This document shows positions 8,596 through 16,956 of a DNA stretch of 64,000 nt, in pieces. Made by a program: the position numbers and the translations under genes. Source of the stretch: Petralouisia muris (GTDB lineage Bacteria > Bacillota > Clostridia > Lachnospirales > Lachnospiraceae); contig NZ_SRYA01000009.1 of NCBI RefSeq assembly GCF_004793545.1, forward strand, positions 1 through 64,000, written 5' to 3'. Under the pieces are notes generated by a model. That model made no database searches. It was not told the DNA's origin and was given only the letters and a program-made list of their open reading frames with translations. How positions within the stretch are numbered: the stretch's first letter is position 1; each line of letters begins with the position of its first letter.

Positions 8596-9720
8596 TCTTG
8601 GTGATCCCCTTTATCTTTCTTGTATCTAATACTCCCCAGCGACTCCCACCTGCGGCATATTTAATGATTACTGCCTTAATTTTTTGCATTTTATCATGAT
8701 CAACTATTGTTATCCTAACACAATTTTTAAACGGACTCATCGTTAATCTTCTTACAATGATATCATTTTCATTATAATAGTCGCTTAACCCTATGGTTAT
8801 TTTTTCTGACCCTAAATTAACTAATACAAAATTTGCTTTAGACGGATAAGCAATCCAGGGTGTTTTTGCATTTATAAAATCAATAAACTCATTACGTTCT
8901 TGCAAGATATCATTAATTATCTTATCAAGACTTTTACAAGATAAATAGTATTCTCCAATTTCATAACTCAGTGCGGAAACACTATTAATCCATTCCATTT
9001 AGTTAAGTATGATGCAATGTTCTTACATGTACAAGTATATGCCAACCTAGCGCCTGCAAGTCCCAATCCCTTAGATAGCGTTGATATTACTATTACATTA
9101 TCATATTTTAAAGCAAATTTAATATAATTTATTTCAGCAAACGGTGCATAAGCTTGATCTATTACAACGATACTATTATTACTATATGCTACTTCAATTA
9201 TTGAAGTAATATCTTCTAATGTCATTGTAAATCCAGTAAAACCATTTGGTGTTGTTAATATAACAATAGATACTCCAATCTGCTCTAATAATTCAATCCC
9301 TTTTGATACTGCAAAATGATAAGTATCATCCATATTCCATTGCACTATTATATGACCATTAAGCCGTGCATAGCAATAGTAATTCTCATAATTAGGACTC
9401 TGAATAATTATATTTTTACAATTAATCCCCAACGCTGTCAATACGATTTTAATAGCATCATCTGACCCTGAAAAAAGCTGTAAATTTTCTTTAGGAATTT
9501 GTAATAATTTAGAAAATTTGACCATTTTGTCTGGATAATAAATGTAACAATTATTTAAGTTTACATCTAATACCTTTATCATATCATCATTGATACAGGC
9601 TAAATCATGATGAATCAATTCATTGCTAGCACAATTTAATTTTCCAATTTTAGATACTTTTTTCTTTGCTTCAACAGTATCCACATCATTCCAAAAATGA
9701 TGATAATTAAAATTGTTCAT
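8567..9720 (-). pseudogene. HisC-like PLP aminotransferase, broken by a 5-bp duplication
   Basis: It starts at ATG 9720 behind TTAGGAGGGGAAT and reads 250 codons as a fold-type I class I/II aminotransferase: a substrate region with SGSDDAIKIVL, VVIDQAYAPF, and the PLP-lysine motif STLSKGLGLAGARLAY. It ends at TGA 8968. The C-terminal domain continues in another frame (SVSALSYEIGEYYL, FVLVNLG, NCVRITIVD). The break is a tandem ATGGAATGGA near 8990; removing one 5-base unit restores a continuous LTKWINSVSALSYE. The tail runs on into the start of the LytTR gene. The nearest relatives are histidinol-phosphate-type aminotransferases. It was once the last gene of a radical SAM/HAD/aminotransferase operon, and its AT-rich composition differs from the core genes. 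Confidence 0.75.
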
Positions 9721-9782
9721 ATTCCCCTCCTAAATATAATCATCTATTTTTAGCCTATATAAAAATGAAAATCTTATTAAAT

Positions 9783-10557
9783 CTATACTATTTCATTAAC
9801 GATATTATAAATTTCTTCCAAGCTACTTATTATCTTAACCCTTTTCATAAAATTAAAATACAACTTATTATCAACAATCTCCAATTCATCAGCTGTTATA
9901 TGGTCAATATCCAATACTGGAGATAGATAATAGAAACATATCTCTTTATACTTTCTCTTAACTTTGTAACATTCATCCTTTTCAAGCAAAAATGCCACTC
10001 CTTTTTGATACAAGGTATTAATAAACAAATTTTTATCATCTAAAAGACAAGCAAAAAAACCACATTTAATTTGGAATAATTAAATCACTATGCCAGTTAT
10101 CTCCTATAAAAATTCTATTTTCGTATGTCTCATATTTTGTTTTCTTCAGCACCTTTAAACTAGGTTTTCTTTCCATTATATCACAAGATAACAATATTTG
10201 ATCAAAATAACTATCAAAACTTAACATTGAAATTAAAGGTTTATATACAGAATATAAATTTGACACAAGACAAAGCCTCGCATTTTCTTTCAATTTTGAT
10301 AACATATTAATTATATTTTCATTAAATTGATGATTTTTCATAAAAAGCGATATATATTCTTCCGTTATTCTATCCCATACTGAATTATAAGGAACTGATA
10401 AAATATCGAATACATCTTTGTTATTCAATATCTGCCTGCATAATAATTTATCTTTAACTAGATTTAATTCCTCAATATTGTTAATAAATATGGAATATGG
10501 AAAACCTTTTAAATACATCTCTTTTTGAAAACCTGTTAAAAAATAAGCCCTTTTCAT
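9783..10557 (-). pseudogene. HAD-superfamily hydrolase, frameshifted
   Basis: ATG 10557 opens 163 codons (MKRAYFLTGFQKEMYL) with the HAD motif II region LCLVSNLYSV, motif III around CDIMERKPSLKVLKK and motif IV FIGDNWHSDL. The usual motif I DxDxT is not seen at the N-terminus, so the front is divergent or truncated. The frame stops at 10066 straight after motif IV. Deleting one base from the AAA run near 10078 gives continuous reading through CGFFACLLDDKNLFINTLYQ to the stop at 9783. The gene lies between the broken radical SAM gene upstream and the broken aminotransferase downstream, so it probably supplied a phosphatase or related step of the same lost pathway. Confidence 0.6.
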
Positions 10558-10627
10558 GATTTAATTATTCAACGTTAGAGAATCAGGAGGAAATACTAAA
10601 GTTTCCATCAAATCAAAACATATTAAT

Positions 10628-11928
10628 TTATTCAAGACTTTTATCTACCTTCGTATTCTTTAATACATCGCCAAAAATAACATTATACAATTTCAGTTTT
10701 TCATCATAAGAAAAACTTTTTCCCAAAAGCTGTCGATTAAATTTACTCAATTCATTCAATTGCATATCTGAATTCATTTCATAATATGGTGTATAAACAG
10801 TAGGGCGAATGCGGACATTATAATTATTTAATTTTTCTATTGTTTTCATTGATTCTTCTACTGAAATTCCAGGAATACCTAACATTACAAAACAATTTAA
10901 CTCTACACTTAAATGTTTGCAGATTTCTACTATTTTTTCAAATTTTTCTAACGTATTTTTTTTAATTTCTGGAAAAGCCAAAATCTTTTCATTTTCAAAA
11001 AATTCTCAATGCCTATGCTAATATGAATACAATTAGCTTTTGCCATTTTCTCTATACAATCTAATGATAAATGCTCAATAGTTGTTACACATTTCCAAGG
11101 AATTATGAGACCTTTTTTTTGCATTAACTCGCAAAATTTAATTGTCCACTCTTTATTTAATGTAAAAATCGCCGAATACATAGAAACATATTCAAATTGG
11201 TATTTTGTAAAATTTTCAATTATGTATTCGCAAAGCATATCTGGTGATAAACGTCTATCTACTGTTCCCTGCATCTCAGAAACATCTCAAAATTTACAAT
11301 TTATTGGGCACTCCCTGGAAACATGTACGACCAATTCTTTTTTATTAGGAATTCCACAAAACTTATTAGAATCCTTTAAATATAATTTAGAATAGCATTC
11401 AAATGGAATTTCTTTTAAATTTGGAAAAACCCATTCAGACACATCTAAATACTTACCTTTAGATCCATTTATCCACTCTCCATTTATATAAACACTACAT
11501 CCTGCTGGAATATTAATATTTCCACAAATATATTTCCAAAACTGTAATACTGAAAATTCAAAGTCCCCATCTGTTACAATTCCATCAATATTAAATTTTT
11601 TAAAATAATCCGGTATTTGTTTACATAGTCTTCCAAAAATTAATATTTTACTCTTAGGAGTAAGTTCTTTAATATAGTTTAACATTCGTTCAAAATTATC
11701 AGAAGTATCAAAATCCATCATAATAGCAATCATTTTATAAGAATTCTGATAGAAATAATCCCCTAATTCTTTCCATGTATACATAAGTGCACCTGCATCT
11801 AAACAAGTAACGTGTATATTTTTAGAATTTTTTCTTAAATATTCTCCAACTTCAAAAATCGGTAAATGATGTCCAGCATTAAAATAACTTGGGACATATG
11901 GTGAATTAATTACAAGTATATTATCCAT
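10628..11928 (-). pseudogene. B12-binding radical SAM enzyme with TGA at an Fe-S cysteine and a frameshift
   Basis: ATG 11928 starts an N-terminal cobalamin-binding-like domain (NSPYVPSYFNAGHHLPIFEVGEYLR, split here by function not gap) followed by a radical SAM core. The cluster motif reads CPINCKF and then TGA at 11287-11289, exactly where the third cysteine of CxxxCxxC belongs. The same frame continues DVSEMQGTVDRRLSPD. A second break lies near 10985, where a T7 run appears to have lost one T; correcting it joins SIGIENF to ENEKILAFPEIKK. The remaining core ends at 10628 and lacks a clear C-terminal extension. B12-dependent radical SAM proteins usually methylate or rearrange unactivated carbons. 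The nonsense codon is most simply a mutation; selenocysteine is possible but less likely in such a decayed gene. Confidence 0.7.
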
Positions 11929-12103
11929 TTGCTTTTTTACCCCATTTCTTTTTTATATTTATCTGATCCGCTTCTGTAATACCTATATTACATACTATAA
12001 ATGAGTAAATACTAAATATTGCACAAAATAAAGACACCCTCTGTTGAATGATGTATAATTGAAGTACCAACAAACAACATACTCAAACAACAAGGGGTGC
12101 CCG

Positions 12104-13181
12104 TTGCAAACAGTATACATCATTCTAACAGTATTTACAATTGCTTTAAAACCTTAAAACTCGGATTATTTTTATCCGATGTGTACCTAAACCATCTGAT
12201 GACTATCATTGTTTCCGTTTTCCTCTGTGGTTACAGGGGAAAACTGTAGATTTCGCCAAAGTAAGTAACCAGCATAGAACCACAACCGCCTATTTCCTGA
12301 ACCACGGCAAGTGGAATGATTCGGCTCTCCAGGATATCTTGAAAAATGCCGTCATACAGGTTATTTATCAGGAAGCGCAACGCTCAGGACAGCCTGTTTT
12401 CTGTATTAGGGATGATACGATTGCTTCGCATACCAGGCCTTCGTCACAGGACGGGCATCCAATTGAAGCGGCGCACTTCCATCAATCCCATTTAAAGGGC
12501 TGTCAGGATTATGGGCATCAGATTGTTTCTGTCATGCTTTCCTGTAATGGGCTCATACTGAATTATGCCGACATCCTGTATGACAAATCAAAATCAAAGA
12601 TACAGATTGTCCAGAAGATTGCGGATGAGCTTCCCGTGGCGCCGGTGATTTCCTATTTCCTTTGCGACAGCTGGCATACCTCCGTAAAGGTAATGGACAG
12701 TTTTATCCGGAAAGGGTTTTATCCGATCGGAGCGCTGAAGACCAACCGGGTCATCTATCCATGCGGGATCCGCCAGAAAGTCAGTGAGTTTGCCCTTCAT
12801 TAGAGAAAAGCAGACCGTGCTGTCAGCCTTGTGACCGTTGGCGGCCGTGAATTCTATGTGTACCGCTACGAAGGAGAACTCAATGATATTCCAAACGCGG
12901 TGGTTATTATCAGCTATCCCCGGGAAGCTTTTGGAGATCCGAAAGCGCTGAGGGCATTTATATCCACAAATGCCGGAATATCCACACAGGAAATCCTTGA
13001 CACATATACAGAACGGTGGCCAGTCGAAATATTTTTCCGTCAGAGCAAAAACAAACTCGCGCTGGACAAATATCAGATCCGCTCACGGCAGGGAATCGAG
13101 CGGTACTGGCTGATCATGTCATTGGTTCATTACATGTGCTGTATGCATTCCGGGAAATACAATACCTTCGAGGAAGGATAA
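12104..13181 (+). pseudogene. Dead DDE transposase gene of an insertion sequence (IS4/IS701-like)
   Basis: It starts at about TTG 12104 behind AAGGGGTG. It reads, after at least one lost base near 12240, through KTVDFAKVSNQHRTTTAYFLNHGKWND, then IRDDTIASHT and CDSWHTSVKVMDSF. The frame is interrupted in place by TAG at 12801 (after VSEFALH) and by TAA at 13179 (after NTFEEG), with the reading frame preserved across both. The conserved block YTERWPVEIFFRQSKNKLAL carries the last acidic residue of the DDE triad. I assign it to the IS4/IS701 superfamily from these motifs only. Terminal inverted repeats were not convincingly found. Confidence 0.7.
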
Positions 13182-13375
13182 CGGTATTTTCAAGAAAACG
13201 CAACAGACTCTTTAGTGCTTGAATATAATATTCTAATATAAGTATGAAACCAGATAAGGATAAAACTCATAATAACACATGAGGGATAATCTCAGCCATA
13301 TTCCAAATTGAAAATCTTTTTGAGAAAAAGATAGAATAGCCTCAAACAATATGTTATAATTCTTGCGTTGCTCAC

Positions 13376-13505
13376 CGAAACCTGGCAACAGGAAGGAGGT
13401 GTCGGCGTTGGATTTTTTCATTTCTTTTTTATCGCTGTTGCGGCTGGTGTAGCTTGCCACTACATCATCAAATGGTTAGACAGCGATGACAAGAGCAACA
13501 AATAA
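13376..13505 (+). CDS. Possible small hydrophobic protein, about 43 residues
   Basis: An open frame ends at TAA 13503-13505 with the tail AVAAGVACHYIIKWLDSDDKSNK, a hydrophobic helix followed by a charged end. A TTG at about 13374-13376 could start it. Alternatively the strong GGAAGGAGGT at 13391-13400 could drive a TTG/GTG start in a neighbouring frame, with one T lost from the T run at 13425-13430. Two hairpins follow directly. The layout (short hydrophobic peptide plus structured RNA) resembles type I toxins, but nothing here proves expression. Confidence 0.3.
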
Positions 13506-13540
13506 CCTACTGGGCGCTTTGCCAGTATAAAAGTAAAGAA

Positions 13541-13585
13541 GAATCCCTAGACTGTACTGCAATACAGTTTAGGGATTCGTTCTTT
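13541..13585 (+). terminator. Rho-independent terminator
   Basis: Near-perfect hairpin with arms GAATCCCTA and TAGGGATTC plus inner ACTGTA/TACAGT, followed by GTTCTTTC. A smaller hairpin (TACTGG/CCAGTA) lies at 13508-13527. It would end transcription of the small ORF upstream. Confidence 0.7.
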
Positions 13586-13739
13586 CGTCAACGTGGACTT
13601 TTCATTCCTTTTTGCCTATTGGCATTATAGCATATGCAAAAATGTTTTTCAATATGCTTTTGAGATAATATTTGCATAATACCTTCGTCTGTTAAATATC
13701 GATAGAGAAATATAATTATGGTACAATTTGAATTATTAA

Positions 13740-13949
13740 GAAAATGCAAGTATATAGGGACATTGAATTGTTACAGAATGTACAGAGGTTTGAAAAAAAG
13801 AGTATTTGTTTAATACATGGAAACAAATTTTAAAAGATGAAAACCATCATCTGATCGTAAACGAGGTTGCTGGAAAAATTGTTTCCTCTTACATATGCGT
13901 CATCATCCCTAATTTGACAAGAAATTTTTCCCTTTCAGATTGCCCATCA
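13740..13949 (+). pseudogene. GNAT acetyltransferase remnant
   Basis: A short + strand stretch reads in shifting frames as an N-terminal GNAT fragment: ELLQNVQRFEKK, then WKQILKDENHHLIVNEVAGK and IVSSYICVIIPNLTRN. This matches the beta1-beta3 part of acetyltransferases whose next segment would be the acetyl-CoA loop, which is absent. It ends abruptly at about 13949, where a ClpP-like remnant on the other strand begins. It is non-functional debris. Confidence 0.5.
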
Positions 13950-13953
13950 TGAA

Positions 13954-14460
13954 CTATTCTATTTCTGCAGCCGTTGCAATAACTCTTGATGCGATTCCAT
14001 AATCTATTGCTTCCTTTGTATCCATCCAGCAATTTTGATCAACGTCTTTGCTTACCTTTTCCAGTGGCTGTCCTGTTGCAGCACTGATTAATGCTTCTAT
14101 CCTTTTTCTCGTCTTCACAATTTCTTCCGCTTCAATTGCAATATCCGTTGCTCTGCCATTGATGGCGCCTAATGGTTGATGAATCATAAATCTGGTGTTT
14201 CGCAAACAGAACCTTTTTTCTTTCTCTGCTGCCAAATAGATCGTGATACCCGCACTGGCTACCCATCTGGGGCCTATCATAATATATTGAAAGATCAATA
14301 TATTGGATCATATCGTGAATGGTGTCTCCCGCTTCAACATGCCCGCCTTGACTATTTATAAAAATAGTAATTGGATCGTTTCCCATGGCTTTCATATAAA
14401 GCAGCTGCATCGAAACATCCTTCGCTAAATTCTGCACTGCTGAGTTAATAATATACACCA
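13954..14460 (-). pseudogene. ClpP-like serine protease remnant
   Basis: Reading leftward from about 14460: INSAVQNLAKDVSMQLLY, GNDPITIFINSQGGHVEAG, then after a one-base insertion near 14295 MIGPRWVASAGITIYLAAEK, RFMIHQPLGAINGRATDIA and a tail ending ASRVIATAAEIE. The catalytic Ser (VASAG) and His (MIHQP) are still visible. About 30 N-terminal residues are missing, replaced by MFS transporter sequence. It is an extra, degraded clpP, not the housekeeping gene. Confidence 0.65.
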
Positions 14461-14626
14461 ATCCTGATAATCCGTTTCCGGCTAATACGGCTATCTTTGT
14501 AAAGGATACATTGATACTTACTCCCTTATCATAGTGTTCGTCTGGAAGAACGTGCTGGATCACAGCTATGCCTGCTGGCATATGAAATGCCTCAATCAGG
14601 AAGATTGATATTGTCATAAAAAACAA
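14461..14626 (-). pseudogene. MFS transporter middle fragment, fused in frame to the ClpP remnant
   Basis: About 55 codons (SIFLIEAFHMPAGIAVIQHV, DKGVSINVSFTKIAVLAGNG, GLVYI) correspond to transmembrane segments 4-5 of an MFS efflux protein. They then run directly into ClpP sequence at INSAVQN. This is a chimeric junction created by deletion. It could be the part missing from the MFS remnant at 7400-7808. Confidence 0.45.
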
Positions 14627-14674
14627 AAGTTTGCTGTAGTACTAAAGCGTGTTTGAAAATCCTTCGATATTTTT

Positions 14675-15076
14675 TTAAAAATCTCTCATGTTCCGTGGTG
14701 AAATTCCAATTGAGTATATTCCCTGACCTTCACTATATTTGATGTATAGCCGTTGCATATTTAATGCCGGTTCTCTTCCAAAAGATTTTCTGGGAATAAC
14801 TTCAACGATATCATTAAGTAGGATTTTCTTTTTATAAAGTCCGCATTTTATCAACAATTTTTTCTCCTGTATGATATATTCCGTATTACAAATAGGATAA
14901 GTAAAAGAAAAGCAATATGCTGTAAATCCCAGAAGATAAGCTATAAGCAGTATCACCATCTCAGCTGTCGAATAATTGTCTTTCATAGCTATGGCAAATG
15001 ATACTATAAGGATAAGAGCAGTTAGTACGGCCACCAATCCAAAACTAACCCCAATCTTACTTTTATATTTTTTCAT
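14675..15076 (-). CDS. PH domain-containing membrane protein, probably shortened
   Basis: 133 aa from ATG 15076 (MKKYKSKIGVSFGL). Two membrane segments (VLTALILIVSFAIAM and VILLIAYLLGFTAYCF) are followed by a small bacterial PH-like domain with EYIIQEKKLLIKCGLYKKK, ILLNDIVEVIPRKSFG and IYSIGISPRNMRDF. The family normally runs on a few residues after SPRNxxDF, so the end may be truncated by the rearrangement next door. The function of these small PH membrane proteins is unknown; none is inferred here. Confidence 0.6.
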   Translation of the reverse strand: MKKYKSKIGVSFGLVAVLTALILIVSFAIAMKDNYSTAEMVILLIAYLLGFTAYCFSFTYPICNTEYIIQEKKLLIKCGLYKKKILLNDIVEVIPRKSFGREPALNMQRLYIKYSEGQGIYSIGISPRNMRDF

Positions 15077-15245
15077 TTTTAATTCTCCATCCTCTCTTAC
15101 TTTTTATGGTAGTGTCAAATACTACCTCACTTTTTGTTCCAAAAATCTTGATTTGTGGGAGGTTACAAATAAAAAGAGCATTAACCTTCCTTTTTATGTA
15201 TAATATCAGTGACCAAACACACAACCTACAAAAGGAGCCAATGCT

Positions 15246-16518
15246 CATGGACATTAAACTTTATTTACTCAACACCATTTAATACCTTTATAATGAATTG
15301 CTGGTTAATCAACTTTATCTGCAGATATATCCCTCTTAAGCAGTGGGCCTTTGGCGATTCCCATTCCCCGAAGTACCAGAAGTTCAAGATCGATGAACTC
15401 CCCCTGTTCACCGACTTCTGCCAGGACTGGGCTTATAGGGAGCTGATCCCTTACTACGAAAACCTTATGGCAAGAAGATCCGCCCCGTTACCCGCCGCTC
15501 GGAATGCGATATTCTTGGCGTCTATGCCTGTTCCCGCTGTGATGCTTCGAAACCTTTCCTTTACAAAAACAACGGTTCCAAAGGGCAGAACTTCTCTGCA
15601 AGGTATGCAGTGCCAAGTTCTAACCAGATGAAAGCCGTTTTTCTTCCGTGAAACTGCGCTGCTCGCACTGTGGAGAAACCTTGGTTTCCAAGAAAAACCG
15701 CAAACACTTTGTGCTTCATAAATGCGTCAATCCCAAATGCCTTTATTACCTTCACAATATGAAAAAGGTTGACAAGGACGACCTGAAAGGAAATTACGGC
15801 AAAAACAAATACAAACCCCACTATATCTACCGTGAGTTCACAATGGATTTTTTCAGCGTGGACTTAAACTCCCTGCCAAAGAATGTCTCTTCCTTGAAAT
15901 TCAGCAAGCACAATGCCCATGCCATGTGCCTCACCCTACATGTAAACCTCGGGCTTTCCTTGCGCAAGACTTCGAAGACCCTCAAAGCTTTGTATAACAT
16001 CAGCATCTCCCATCAACAGATCGCCAATTACTGTAAGACCGCCGCTGTTTGCATTAAGCCTTTTGTGGATCTGTATCACTACGAAAAAAGAGATGTCTTC
16101 ACTGCCGATGAAATCTACATAAAAATCCGCGGCATCAAAACCTATGTCTGGCTCATCATGAACATCGCCACCCGCTCCATCCTTGGCTATCAGGTATCGG
16201 ACCACCGCAATGAAATTTGTAAAGAAGTTTGGGAAAGACTTTACATTCAGGATCACCCAGGTCATTGGATTTGCCAATGACGATGCCGTTTCTGCAGAAC
16301 ACCGCCCCTTCAACAAATGGTTGAATCACTCAACCGCACCTATAAGGTTTCTTACCGCCATACAAACGGTTTTAACAACATCAACAATGCCAGCTATGAC
16401 CTGGCCTTGTGGGTCTCTTACTATAACTTTCTCCGTCCGCATAACCACAACAAATACAAAGCACTCGACGAAGTGGAAATGCTGCTGGGCACTGACAACA
16501 TGCCCAGCAAGTTGTAGC
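15246..16518 (+). pseudogene. Dead DDE transposase with N-terminal zinc finger (IS6/IS240-like)
   Basis: The reading begins near ATG 15246 (MDIKLYLLNTI) and is broken several times. Recognisable pieces are KIRPVTRRSECDILGVYACSRC, LRCSHCGETLVSKKNR with paired cysteines, CVNPKCLYYL, the catalytic block VFTADEIYIKIRGIKTYVWL, and the last acidic segment MVESLNRTYKVSYRHTNG ending at TAG 16515-16517. The D-D-E order with the rve-like spacing places it near the IS6/IS240 group of transposases. At least three frameshifts make it inactive. Insertion ends were not located. Confidence 0.65.
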
Positions 16519-16599
16519 TCCTGCACTTCCTTGGGCAGCAAACCATCCTGAACATGCAGAAAACTGCCGCCACTTCATCGGAGCGGAGCTGTTGTCCAT

Positions 16600-16956
16600 A
16601 GAACCGTGGCATACAGGAACCGCCGGTTAGGCGGTGAGAATATGTCGCGAAAGTCTATTGACATAAGGCTCACGGATTATCCCGTTCAGCAGAAAAGGGG
16701 CAACTGCCTCCTTTTCCTGCCTTCTGGCGAGGATGGGTTCAGGCAAAGCCCGAAAACGGGTCAAGGGACTGGTCCCTTGTGGGTTCTTAGGGCAATGCCC
16801 TAAGTTCTCGGAGGGATTATCGGGATCAATATTTACAGTTTTCAAGATTCATTTGAGCCTGTTTTTCAGCTCGATTTTTCATAGATTACTTGGCACTACC
16901 TCTCTTGCTTTTTGCCTTACTACTCATTTAGTAAACTCTTTTTTTTATTATTTTGG
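16600..16956. other. Gene-free stretch with two tight palindromes
   Basis: There is no convincing gene here. At 16762-16779 lies CAAGGGACTGGTCCCTTG, and at 16786-16804 CTTAGGGCA-A-TGCCCTAAG; both are near loopless dyads only 6 bases apart. They could be a remnant of an integrative element end or transfer origin, or paired operators. The stretch ends at the left inverted repeat of the IS4-type element. Confidence 0.35.

Noticed and set aside
8567-11928. Sequencing error as the cause of all frameshifts in the radical SAM operon
   Set aside because: Not excluded, but long core genes with many homopolymers (sbcC, SNF2, GH36) are intact, and a 5-bp duplication and in-frame stops are not typical read errors.
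13233-13460. Minus-strand frame of 75 codons
   Set aside because: It is opposite the small hydrophobic ORF, has no ribosome site, and the plus strand shows better coding features.
16606-16845. Short frames on both strands around the palindromes
   Set aside because: They are created by the palindromic sequence, have no ribosome sites and show no recognisable motif.
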